48,405 nucleotides of DNA, taken from Elusimicrobiota bacterium (GTDB lineage: Bacteria; Elusimicrobiota; UBA8919). The stretch covers positions 1 to 48,405 of the forward strand of contig JAFGLF010000081.1 in the NCBI GenBank assembly GCA_016928195.1, in the 5' to 3' direction. How positions within the stretch are numbered: the first letter of the stretch is position 1; each line of letters opens with the position of its first letter. Shown in pieces: positions 9,411 to 16,852 of this stretch. The notes below the pieces were generated by a model. That model searched no databases and had not been told where the DNA came from. It was given only the letters and a program-made list of their open reading frames with translations. A program made the position numbers and the translations under genes.

Positions 9411-10388
9411 TTACGTTTTTTTAAACTGATAGGGTGAAGGACTTTTTACATTTCTTTCCTTTGAAGATTCATTCCAGTTTTTAATCTGTTTAACAATATC
9501 GACCCCGACATTCCCGCTCCATTTATCAAGTAACAACTTGGTAACCTTTTTATTTTTTTCTACGCCAATTTCAACATTATTCAAACTTGCTACAGGTAAC
9601 ATACAGAAAGGGGTTCCTGTCATAAAAGCTTCGTCTGCCGTATAAACGTCGTATGGTTCTATATCTTTTTCTATACATTTAAGGTTTAACTGTTCCGATA
9701 ATTCAAAAATATAATCTCTACTTATTCCTCTCAGTATATTTCTCCCCTCAGGCGTTATAATCACTCCGTTCTTTACAATAAAAAAATTATCACCCGTACC
9801 TTCAGCTATAAAACCATCCGTATCAAGCAATAATGCCCAATTATTGTCCCCTTTATACTGTGATACTTCTATATTTGCCATCTGATAATGTATCCTACTT
9901 CTATTTTTTATCTTCGGGTCAAGCAAATATGCCGGAATCGCTCTTTGAGAAGGAATAATAGCGGAAATACCTGTATCAAAAAGTTTTCCCATCCCCACAA
10001 CTGTCCACTTTAATGGAAAATCGGCAATAACCACAGTAGGTTCCAGCTTTTCTCCAAATATATGAGCATAAATACCCAATGGTCCCCTGCTTACGTTTAT
10101 TACCAATCTATGTTCATCAGTAGAAGTAAAACTATTATCATTTCTCTCTATCACCTCATAACACAGCTTTTCCATTCCTTCAATTGATATTTTTAATGGA
10201 ATCCTCAAAATTTTAATCCCTGCATATAAGCGTTCCAGATGTTTTCTCAGTTTAAACTGTTTCTTATTAAATGACCTTGTCATTTCAAATACCATATCAC
10301 CAAACATTAATGCCGAATCGTATATGGAAACTTTTGCCTCCACTTCGGGGACAAACTCGCCGTTAAGATAAACTATTCTCCCGCTCAT
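9411..10388 (-). CDS. Class IV aminotransferase (IlvE / D-amino-acid aminotransferase family)
   Basis: Fold-type IV PLP enzyme of 325 residues. The N-terminus VYLNGEFVPEVEAKVSIYDS and GDMVFEMTRSF are typical. The probable PLP lysine is K161 in DPKIKNRSRIHYQMAN, and the class signature E-x-T-x-x-N-F-F begins at E196. A strong AAGGAGG fixes the start. Family members transaminate branched-chain amino acids, D-amino acids or aminodeoxychorismate, not nucleotide sugars. Its place between neuA and a B12 radical SAM gene is therefore odd, and suggests it supplies an amino-acid substituent or acts on an alpha-keto acid. Confidence 0.82.
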   Translation of the reverse strand: MSGRIVYLNGEFVPEVEAKVSIYDSALMFGDMVFEMTRSFNKKQFKLRKHLERLYAGIKILRIPLKISIEGMEKLCYEVIERNDNSFTSTDEHRLVINVSRGPLGIYAHIFGEKLEPTVVIADFPLKWTVVGMGKLFDTGISAIIPSQRAIPAYLLDPKIKNRSRIHYQMANIEVSQYKGDNNWALLLDTDGFIAEGTGDNFFIVKNGVIITPEGRNILRGISRDYIFELSEQLNLKCIEKDIEPYDVYTADEAFMTGTPFCMLPVASLNNVEIGVEKNKKVTKLLLDKWSGNVGVDIVKQIKNWNESSKERNVKSPSPYQFKKT

Positions 10389-10440
10389 TCTTTCCTCCTT
10401 AAAAATATTTCAATAAACTGACTATCATTATCTATCCCTG

Positions 10441-11130
10441 TTATTTAAGTAAAAATGCCGTCATCAAAGCCTCGCACATCTTAAGGTCTTCCATGGAGTC
10501 AATTTCAAACATCTTCCAGAATTCCATCTGCGTTATTCCAATTTTGCCGCCAAAACGGTTGTTGTATTCTTTTAAAATTTTTGGCTTAAACAGGTAAAAT
10601 GATCCGTTTTCAATATACTGTATAGAGATATCCTGACGACGTTTTCGGTTTTTATAGTCATAATTTATGCTTTTCAACAAACCAGTAGATGTCTTTTCCC
10701 AGAAAAATAAATCTTTTGCTATACTACAAGAAAACATCGAGTCGCATTTTTGCTCTTGGAAACCTTTGAGTCCCCGTTCTATATCATGGGGTTCCCGCAG
10801 GGGCGATGTCACCTGGGGGGCAACAACGATATCAATTTGTCCTATTTTACTTTCTATGATTTCAAGAGCATGAAGCCAACCCGATTCTGATGTAGCCGAA
10901 TCAACAGAAATATCATCAGGTCTATTTATGATTTTAACGCCGCAAGCTTGACTTATAGAAAGAATTTCCTCACTGTCCGAACTCACCCAGATAGAATCAA
11001 TTCCCTTTGCATGTTGCAGCTGCTCAATTGTCCAAATAATCAAAGGCTTTCCGCAAAAATTGATGATGTTTTTCTTGGGAATCCCCTTGGACCCACCCCT
11101 AGCAAGAATGATTGCGACTACATTTGCCAT
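10441..11130 (-). CDS. neuA: Acylneuraminate cytidylyltransferase (NeuA/PseF/LegF family)
   Basis: 229 residues with the hallmark CTP-binding motif ILARGGSKGIPKKNI (8-22), then WVSSDSEEI and APQVTSPLREPHDI, all conserved in CMP-nonulosonate synthetases. It activates the acid with CTP to a CMP-sugar for transfer to glycan or protein. It starts 12 bases after the neuB stop, with GGAG upstream. The sequence alone does not separate Neu5Ac from Leg or Pse substrates; the PseB/PseC genes in the operon favour a pseudaminic-type acid, and the NeuB type could favour a sialic-type one. Confidence 0.87.
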   Translation of the reverse strand: MANVVAIILARGGSKGIPKKNIINFCGKPLIIWTIEQLQHAKGIDSIWVSSDSEEILSISQACGVKIINRPDDISVDSATSESGWLHALEIIESKIGQIDIVVAPQVTSPLREPHDIERGLKGFQEQKCDSMFSCSIAKDLFFWEKTSTGLLKSINYDYKNRKRRQDISIQYIENGSFYLFKPKILKEYNNRFGGKIGITQMEFWKMFEIDSMEDLKMCEALMTAFLLK

Positions 11131-11142
11131 AGGTCTCCATAC

Positions 11143-11991
11143 TCATTCATGAGATTCAAAAGGAATATGCGCCCTTAGTTTTTTAGCAATTGGAACTTCT
11201 TTCGGATGAATAGAAATCTTTCCATCCCCCATGGCTTTTTCAATTTTTCGCACGGCTCCTACCAATTGTATAAACCCTGCAGTTTCAACCGATGCTGCTT
11301 GATCCGAACCGTACATAGCCCGGTCCAGAGTAATATGCCTTTCTAATGAGGTTATACCGAGAGCAGCAGCCGCATATGAAACCGCCAGTCCAACCTCATG
11401 ACCGCTGTATCCTACATTGCAGTGATAACGGTCACGAAGCGTTCCGATACAGTTCAGATTTGCATCCTCATCATTCATTGGATATGTTGAAACACAGTGC
11501 ATCAACTCAAATGGGCAATCCGCTTTTTTAAATATTTCCACAGCCCGGTCGATCTGTTCAAATTTCGTCATCCCAGTAGAAATAAACGTGTGTTTCTTTT
11601 CAGAAGCCACTTCGTTAAGCAAATCCTCGTAAACAATCATTGCAGATGCAATTTTGTTGTACTTCAGATTAAACTGCCGCAGAAATTTCTGACTTTCAAT
11701 GTCCCACGCAGATGCAAACCATTCAATTCCCTTTCCTTTACAGTAACTATCAATCTCCTTATATTCGGCTAGACCGAATTCAAGACCTTCCTTTTGTGCA
11801 CGTTGCGTCTTTCCCCATGGGCTTTCGCGCAATGAATCCAGCATTTCCTTTGTATATACCAGATCAATAGTCCTCTTCTGAAACTTAACCGCATCAGCAC
11901 CGGCTATTTTCGCAACATCAATCAACTGCTTTGCAATCTTTACATCTCCATTGTGATTGATACCAACTTCTGCAATAACAAATATCGACAT
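11143..11991 (-). CDS. neuB: N-acetylneuraminate synthase-family protein lacking the SAF domain (NeuB-like)
   Basis: PEP-dependent ulosonic acid synthase with the TIM-barrel motifs IAEVGINHNGD (6-16), AGADAVKFQKR (30-40), SPWGKTQRAQKEGLEFG, FASAWD and the catalytic-face GYSGHEVGLAVSYAAAALG and ERHITLDRAMYGSDQAAS. It condenses PEP with an N-acyl-hexosamine or its phosphate. The protein is 282 residues and ends right after the barrel. The usual C-terminal antifreeze-like SAF domain of about 60 residues, which covers the partner active site in NeuB dimers, is missing. The stop is followed directly by neuA, so this is not a window artefact. AAGGAGG supports the start. Confidence 0.87.
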   Translation of the reverse strand: MSIFVIAEVGINHNGDVKIAKQLIDVAKIAGADAVKFQKRTIDLVYTKEMLDSLRESPWGKTQRAQKEGLEFGLAEYKEIDSYCKGKGIEWFASAWDIESQKFLRQFNLKYNKIASAMIVYEDLLNEVASEKKHTFISTGMTKFEQIDRAVEIFKKADCPFELMHCVSTYPMNDEDANLNCIGTLRDRYHCNVGYSGHEVGLAVSYAAAALGITSLERHITLDRAMYGSDQAASVETAGFIQLVGAVRKIEKAMGDGKISIHPKEVPIAKKLRAHIPFESHE

Positions 11992-12029
11992 TTCATCCTC
12001 CTTTCAAAGTTAAATCCTACAAATCTTCC

Positions 12030-12860
12030 TTAATATTTATTCCTATCTCCATTTTTAAAATAGTTTACTATAAGTACCAAAAAAGCTATAACCCCAAAAC
12101 ATATACCTGTTGTTTTAAAAAGGGTTTGGAGTTTATTAGACGCAATTCTATCTTTAAGCAAACATGGTGCTGCGACAAGCTCTGCTGGCCTAGTATCGTA
12201 CTTTAATTCCATTTTTATTTTTCTTAAACCCTCTAACAAATTATCCCGCCTTACTAATGCATTTTCTTTTGATTCAATCAGCGATTGGTATACATATGAC
12301 TGCGCTAGAATATCTGTTTTTTCTTTCTGCGCAATTTTCTTATTAAGCTGATTAACTTCCTTTTGTACAAACATAACCTGCTCTTCCATGCGAGTTATTT
12401 CTTTCTCTATGATTTTTAAGGCATTCTCAACTAGTTCATTCTGTCTTTTCAATATTATCTCACAAATCAAATCCGCCAGTCCCTTTGCCTTTTCCGGTGT
12501 TTCTCCTTTGGCTGACACTTCAAGATATTTCTCTACTTTTTTTATTTCAAAATTCCTGGTAATAGCAATCACTGCGGAATCCTTTAAATTCATTATTTTT
12601 GCAATATCCTTTAAATATGGATTTAATGGATTTTTAAGTAGCAGTTCTATTGAAGAGGTTGTCTCAATATTTTCTTTCTGTATCTTTGCAGGAACAATAA
12701 GTGCTTTTGACTCATATACATCCGGTAAATTACGTAAATGTATGAATGATAAAACACCACATATAAATGTAACACCCGCAATTAATTTCCAGTTTCTAAT
12801 CAATACCTTCCATATACCCCTTAAATAGTCCCTTAAATCAATTTCCTTCTCTTCCATCAT
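12030..12860 (-). CDS. Wzz/chain-length-determinant-like polysaccharide copolymerase
   Basis: Inner-membrane protein of about 276 residues with a Wzz N-terminal domain: the pre-TM segment EEKEIDLRDYLRGIWKVLIRNWKLI, a first TM helix (about 28-48), a central coiled-coil region with long Lys/Glu-rich helices (about 130-225), a PAELVAAP proline motif and a C-terminal TM helix (about 250-270). No kinase domain is present. Such proteins set glycan chain length with Wzy or an exporter. The longer frame from 12872 is unlikely, because GGAGG lies inside its first codons; the tandem ATGs at 12860 and 12857 sit 5 and 8 bases after that Shine-Dalgarno. Confidence 0.82.
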   Translation of the reverse strand: MMEEKEIDLRDYLRGIWKVLIRNWKLIAGVTFICGVLSFIHLRNLPDVYESKALIVPAKIQKENIETTSSIELLLKNPLNPYLKDIAKIMNLKDSAVIAITRNFEIKKVEKYLEVSAKGETPEKAKGLADLICEIILKRQNELVENALKIIEKEITRMEEQVMFVQKEVNQLNKKIAQKEKTDILAQSYVYQSLIESKENALVRRDNLLEGLRKIKMELKYDTRPAELVAAPCLLKDRIASNKLQTLFKTTGICFGVIAFLVLIVNYFKNGDRNKY

Positions 12861-12940
12861 ACACACCTCCATGTAAATTAAATTATACTGACCAGAAAAT
12901 TACTTTTCTTACTTGCTTAAAACGTTCTGTTTTGCTATTA

Positions 12941-13747
12941 TTATCTTACCCGTTCTACACCCGAGTCAACTGTATTGACCAACGGTACTCCCGATAATAA
13001 AGTATTGTTTATCATAACACAATCAAATTCTATGATACTTAGCGAAGCATCCCGCATCACCGGATACATCCCTGTAATATCAAATCCTTTCTCATTGAGT
13101 GTTTGAAGCACATCAAGATAGCCGGGCATGTTCCTATAGGTTCTTCTGAGCGCCAACTCTGTTTGGAGCGCCAAGATGCTTGGAAGCGTCTCTTCAGCAC
13201 CCTTGATGACCTCCATATCGTAACCCTGTGTGTCCATCTTCAAGTAAACATTATTAATAAAACATTTAGCTCGGAGCATCCCTATAATAGAATCCAGTGT
13301 CTTCACTGTAACAACCTGTTTATAGTCAACTTTGTTTTCTTCTGCGAATTTAGTCACGACAGAATGGTCGGGTGTCAAAAAAGAACTGAAAGAGTGTTCT
13401 TTCATAACGTTGATTTCAACCTCAGCGATCTTGCTCCCTAATGCAAAATTGTAGGCTATCCATCTTGGATCCTTTTCTGTCTTTATTTGCAGACGGTCGA
13501 ATAATTTTCGTACGGGCTCGAAGGAAATCAGCCAACCATCATAGCATATATTATTACGGAGAAACTCTCCAAAACCACCCTCGTTCGCTCCAACATCCAA
13601 AACACAGCAAATATCCAATTTTTTGAATAATTTTGCGAGGTGATAGGAAAAGGTCGAATCCTCCAAATATTCGGTTTTCTTTATTTCATATCCGAATCCA
13701 TATCTTAAGATGCGATTAATGGCTCTTTTGATCTTTTCGGTATTCAC
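12941..13747 (-). CDS. FkbM-family methyltransferase
   Basis: 268 residues with VLDVGANEGGFGEFL (SAM motif I), SFEPVRKLFDRL and the FkbM-specific VYLKMDTQGYDMEVIKGAEETL block. FkbM proteins O-methylate sugars in antibiotics and surface glycans. The start is a GTG at 13747 preceded by AGGA. It follows the DegT-type aminotransferase by 35 bases in the same operon, so the target is probably a hydroxyl on the repeat-unit sugar, by inference. Confidence 0.85.
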   Translation of the reverse strand: MNTEKIKRAINRILRYGFGYEIKKTEYLEDSTFSYHLAKLFKKLDICCVLDVGANEGGFGEFLRNNICYDGWLISFEPVRKLFDRLQIKTEKDPRWIAYNFALGSKIAEVEINVMKEHSFSSFLTPDHSVVTKFAEENKVDYKQVVTVKTLDSIIGMLRAKCFINNVYLKMDTQGYDMEVIKGAEETLPSILALQTELALRRTYRNMPGYLDVLQTLNEKGFDITGMYPVMRDASLSIIEFDCVMINNTLLSGVPLVNTVDSGVERVR

Positions 13748-13782
13748 AAGTTTTTCCTGTAATTAATATAATATCCCGACTC

Positions 13783-14943
13783 TTATACAATTACATCCTT
13801 TATTTTATCTGTTATATATTTTATTTTATTACCATCCAGTTCCGGATACATAGGCAATGAAAGCGTTTCATCCTGCATCCTCTCGGATACTGGGAAATCA
13901 CCTTTTTTACAGCCCATTTCCTCATACACCTTTTGCAGATGAAGCGACTGAGGGTAATAAATCTGACATGCAACTTCATTTTCTAACAAATGTTTCTGGA
14001 CTTTATCCCTCATAGCTTTGTTCTTAAACCGAATCGTATAATAATTGAATGAATGTCTGCAGTTCTCCGATACCGTAGGAATGGCTACTGTATCCTTAAG
14101 TAATTCGTTATACTTTTGTGCAACTTTATTCCTCATTTCTGTCCATTTATCTATATATTTCAATTTTACGGACAATATCGCTGCCTGAAGCGTGTCTAAC
14201 CTGGAGTTAAAACCGTCCATTTCCGAATAATATTTTTTACGCTGGCCGTGGTTTCTCAGCGCCTTTGCATTTTCGTAAGTTTCATTATCATTGGTGATTA
14301 CCATCCCTCCGTCACCGAAACAACCGAGGTTTTTAGCAGGGAAAAAACTAAAGCACCCCACATCTCCTATACTACCTGCTACCTGCCACCTGCTATCTGC
14401 TGTCATGTATTTCGCACTAAATGACTGTGCACAATCTTCTATGACCTTTAAATCATGTTTTTTTGCAATTTTCAGAATTTCTTCCATATTGCCCGGATGA
14501 CCGTACATATGAACCGGCAGAATAGCTTTTAAATTTCGAATTCCGTCCGCCGCGGCGGACGAATTCCGAATTTTATGTTGGATACATTCTTCAACTTTTT
14601 TTGGATCCAAAGTATAGGTTTTCGGGTCAATATCGGCAAAAACCGGTACACACCCTGCCTGTACTATCGCCTCTGTGGTCGCTATGAAAGTAAACGGTAC
14701 GGTAATAACCTCATCACCTTTTTTCAATCCGCAGGCAAGCACTGCAATCTTCAGTGCATCCGTTCCGTTTGCTACCCCTACTGCATATTTTACACCGCAG
14801 TATCTGGCAAATTCTTCTTCAAATATTTTTACTTCTTCGCCTAAAATAAAATTGGATTTACTAAGAATATTTTTCACTGCAGCATCAATTTCTTTACCAA
14901 TCTCAGTATAACTTGCTTTCAAATCAACCATTTGTATCCGCAT
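13783..14943 (-). CDS. DegT/DnrJ/EryC1/StrS sugar aminotransferase with two repeat-derived insertions
   Basis: PLP-dependent sugar aminotransferase, 386 residues. It shows VANGTDALKIA, the IEDCAQSFSAKY region and the PLP lysine K204 in FFPAKNLGCFGDGG. It resembles WbpE/VioA/QdtB-type enzymes that aminate a 3- or 4-keto nucleotide sugar. Two stretches look foreign: residues about 124-138 come from a GC palindrome flanked by GAATTC-type repeats, and about 181-190 come from a 4-fold CTACCTG repeat. Both keep the frame and lie beside loops. GAGG precedes the start. It is distinct from PseC in the same operon; its sugar substrate is unknown. Confidence 0.85.
   Translation of the reverse strand: MRIQMVDLKASYTEIGKEIDAAVKNILSKSNFILGEEVKIFEEEFARYCGVKYAVGVANGTDALKIAVLACGLKKGDEVITVPFTFIATTEAIVQAGCVPVFADIDPKTYTLDPKKVEECIQHKIRNSSAAADGIRNLKAILPVHMYGHPGNMEEILKIAKKHDLKVIEDCAQSFSAKYMTADSRWQVAGSIGDVGCFSFFPAKNLGCFGDGGMVITNDNETYENAKALRNHGQRKKYYSEMDGFNSRLDTLQAAILSVKLKYIDKWTEMRNKVAQKYNELLKDTVAIPTVSENCRHSFNYYTIRFKNKAMRDKVQKHLLENEVACQIYYPQSLHLQKVYEEMGCKKGDFPVSERMQDETLSLPMYPELDGNKIKYITDKIKDVIV
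14372..14401. repeat. 7-bp tandem repeat (CTACCTG x4) inside the DegT-type aminotransferase
   Basis: Four 7-bp units (CTACCTG, CTACCTG, CCACCTG, CTATCTG) lie at 14372-14399. On the coding strand they read CAGGTAG units and encode about ADSRWQVAG, between the conserved AQSFSAKY and SIGDVGCFSFFP segments. The unit length matches the repeat in pseC and one of those in rmlD. Confidence 0.8.
14531..14574. repeat. GC palindrome in an AT-rich frame, inside the DegT-type aminotransferase
   Basis: A perfect 16-bp palindrome GTCCGCCGCGGCGGAC lies at 14545-14560, flanked on both sides by near-mirror GAATTC-containing sequence, so the whole 44-bp block is an imperfect hairpin. It is translated in frame as roughly KIRNSSAAADGIRNLK. 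The same palindrome core recurs at 28371 and 45976. Confidence 0.85.
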
Positions 14944-14964
14944 AAAACCTCGCTAAGACCTTTC

Positions 14965-15930
14965 TTATAGGCCTTCTGCCAATATATCCTGCATATGTAT
15001 AATCCCTACAACCTTCTTTTTCTTGTTTATAACAGGCATAACAACTATTGCTTTCTCTCTGTTCCTCATAACATTCAGTACATCCACTGCTTTCATATGC
15101 GAATAGACAGCTATGGGTTTAGGATTCATAATATCCTTTATCTTCTTTGAAAATATATTTTCCCTTCTTTCAAGAATTTTCCTTACGTCATAGTCCGTTA
15201 TAAATCCCAAAAGTTTGCCTTTTTTATCAACAACCGAAACAGCGCCGCACATTTTCTTTGTTATCTCAAGAAGCATATTACTTACCGAATTGTTGATATT
15301 AACCGTGGAGTTATTAGCCCCTGTCCGCATTATATCGGAAACAGTCAGAAGAAGACGTTTGCCTATTGTTCCTCCCGGGTGAATTAAACCGTAATCATCC
15401 GATTTAAATCCCCTCATCTTCATCAGCGTTATAGCTATGGCATCTCCGACAACCAGGGCAGCGGTACTTGAGTTTGTAGGAACAAGATTCAGCGGGCAGG
15501 CCTCCTGATTTATCTTGGTAAACAGTACAATATCGGAATCTTTTGCGAGGTCGGATTCCAAATCTGCGGTTATTGAGATTATCTTTGCACCGATTTTCTT
15601 TATAGCCGGCAGTATACCCAAAAGTTCTTCGCTTTTTCCTGATTTACCTATTGCCAGAATTATGTCGTTCTTCTGAACAATTCCAAGACTGCCGTGCAAA
15701 CCTTCACCGGACGGCATATAGATTGCAGGGGTTCCCGTTGAAGCCAAAGTTGCAGCAATTTTTTGGGCAATATTTCCGGATTTTCCTACCCCTGTCACTA
15801 TAACCTTACCCTTACAGTTAAAAATCATCTGCACCGCTTTCTTATACGAAGCGTCGGTACCCTTTTCTACAACTTTCAATGTCTCTATCTCGCTCTTAAT
15901 AACATTCTTAATACTCTTCAATATACTCAT
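14965..15930 (-). CDS. KpsF/KdsD-type arabinose-5-phosphate isomerase (SIS-CBS)
   Basis: 321 residues: an N-terminal SIS sugar isomerase domain (VIVTGVGKSGNIAQKIAATL and MPSGEGLHGSLG, about 44-90) followed by two CBS motifs (about 205-321). The family interconverts ribulose-5-P and arabinose-5-P, the first step to KDO. In a capsule or EPS operon a second copy (KpsF, GutQ type) is common. With the KdsC-type phosphatase, NeuB-type synthase and NeuA-type CMP-transferase in the same operon, the set mirrors the four KDO steps. GGAAGG lies 9 bases before the ATG; the gene begins 2 bases after the regulator stop. Confidence 0.88.
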   Translation of the reverse strand: MSILKSIKNVIKSEIETLKVVEKGTDASYKKAVQMIFNCKGKVIVTGVGKSGNIAQKIAATLASTGTPAIYMPSGEGLHGSLGIVQKNDIILAIGKSGKSEELLGILPAIKKIGAKIISITADLESDLAKDSDIVLFTKINQEACPLNLVPTNSSTAALVVGDAIAITLMKMRGFKSDDYGLIHPGGTIGKRLLLTVSDIMRTGANNSTVNINNSVSNMLLEITKKMCGAVSVVDKKGKLLGFITDYDVRKILERRENIFSKKIKDIMNPKPIAVYSHMKAVDVLNVMRNREKAIVVMPVINKKKKVVGIIHMQDILAEGL

Positions 15931-15932
15931 GT

Positions 15933-16478
15933 TTAGGTACCTTCCTTTGAAAGATATGAGATTAGATTTATGGTGTTACCGTTCATCTTGCCTTCCGAGG
16001 TATTAAACACCAGAACTGAACCATTCTCCGCGGATTTTCTGTACTGAAGTTCTCGGGAATATTTTACGTCAGGAAGAGATAATTTATTAAATATTATTTC
16101 GGTTAAATCGGCAAGTTCATTCTCCCCAATAATCAAAAAGTCCCGCATCCCGGAATCATACTTTTCTATAATCAACTTCTGGATTCTTCCTCTCCACAAA
16201 GTCAGACGGTTTATCGTCTTTAACGTGTAATTATAGGATTTTTCTGCTTTCTCTGCAAAACCCTTAGGAGTCAGAAGATACTGTATTTTTCTCTGGTTGA
16301 GCTGTCTTATTTTGACATACCCGGTTTTAACCAGGCGTTTGATAATGAGGTTTGTAAGGCCAAGCGAAATACCGAGTTTTTTGGCGATTGTACGCTGGTC
16401 CGGCAGGTGATTGTTTGATATCTCCGAAATTACGGCAAACTCCTTTTCTGAGATATCTCTGTTCATATTCATACCCAT
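15933..16478 (-). CDS. MarR-family EPS-associated transcriptional regulator
   Basis: Winged-helix protein of about 181 residues; the N-terminal 100 residues form the DNA-binding domain (KEFAVISEISNNHLPDQRTIAKKLGISLGLTNLIIKRLVKTGYVKI, then a wing and LLTPKGFAEKAE). It resembles the MarR-EPS group found at the head of exopolysaccharide loci. A longer frame opens at 16499, but that ATG lies inside a palindrome. AGGAG followed by 6 bases gives ATG 16478, which I chose. It is the first gene of the 16-gene glycan operon and sits below a consensus promoter with palindromes, so it probably autoregulates the operon. Confidence 0.85.
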   Translation of the reverse strand: MGMNMNRDISEKEFAVISEISNNHLPDQRTIAKKLGISLGLTNLIIKRLVKTGYVKIRQLNQRKIQYLLTPKGFAEKAEKSYNYTLKTINRLTLWRGRIQKLIIEKYDSGMRDFLIIGENELADLTEIIFNKLSLPDVKYSRELQYRKSAENGSVLVFNTSEGKMNGNTINLISYLSKEGT

Positions 16479-16489
16479 AAGCCACTCCT

Positions 16490-16509
16490 GATATAACATA
16501 CGTTATATC
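16490..16509. promoter_or_regulatory. Palindromic operator candidate just upstream of the MarR-EPS start
   Basis: GATATAAC, four bases, GTTATATC: a perfect 8-bp inverted repeat ending 11 bases upstream of the chosen start and next to its Shine-Dalgarno. MarR-type dimers bind palindromes of this size. Binding here would block the leader of the operon; autoregulation is inferred. Confidence 0.6.
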
Positions 16510-16517
16510 TAAATACA

Positions 16518-16552
16518 GGCATCAAAAGATGCCTTTGTTCAATAATTGAACA
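16518..16552. promoter_or_regulatory. Two further inverted repeats at the predicted transcription start
   Basis: GGCATC/GATGCC around AAAA is at 16518-16533, and TGTTCAATAATTGAACA, an 8-1-8 perfect palindrome, is at 16536-16552. The second abuts the -10 box and covers the expected start point (about 16545). It is a good operator candidate; the first could also form an RNA hairpin in the leader. Confidence 0.6.
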
Positions 16553-16580
16553 TTATAACACAAGGGCTACCCATTGTCAA
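16552..16580 (-). promoter_or_regulatory. Consensus sigma-70 promoter of the glycan operon
   Basis: Reading the minus strand, TTGACA (16580-16575), a 17-base spacer and TATAAT (16557-16552) match the consensus at all 12 positions. It drives the MarR-EPS gene and the genes down to pseC. It is the only strong promoter I found for that run of co-directional genes. Confidence 0.8.
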
Positions 16581-16852
16581 GGACTTTCTTTTAAACCCCT
16601 AAAAAAGTTTTTAGGCGGTATGACCTACACCTTCAAATGCTTATATGTAATCAATCCCATCATAACTTCGTAGTTGTTGGCGGGTAACATAACGGCGAGA
16701 ACAAATGTCAGTTGGACAAAAGGTGATAGGGGTTGGTTTTTAAATAATCGGGTAGGTGAATTTCTATTAGAATGTCTTGGACTAAAAAATTCTTTTCATT
16801 TAAACCACTCTATTATTATAGTATCCGAGCAAATTCTTTTTAATTAAGAATT
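16581..16852. other. Non-coding gap between the ABC exporter and the glycan-operon promoter
   Basis: No convincing gene or RNA is seen. A CCTAAAAA/TTTTTAGG inverted repeat (16598-16615) lies about 20 bases upstream of the -35 box; it may be a weak terminator for the exporter or an upstream element. An imperfect AATTCTT/AAGAATT hairpin lies just after the exporter stop, without a long T-run. The rest looks like unique sequence, perhaps gene debris. Confidence 0.4.

Noticed and set aside
15933-16499. ATG at 16499 as the MarR-EPS start
   Set aside because: It lies inside the 8-4-8 palindrome and has no Shine-Dalgarno; ATG 16478 has AGGAG at the right distance.
16680-16740. Possible integron attC-like or RNA motif in the gap (GGTAACATAACGG, CAGTTGGACAAAAGG)
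   Set aside because: The halves do not form the required imperfect palindrome, and no integrase or cassette structure is nearby.
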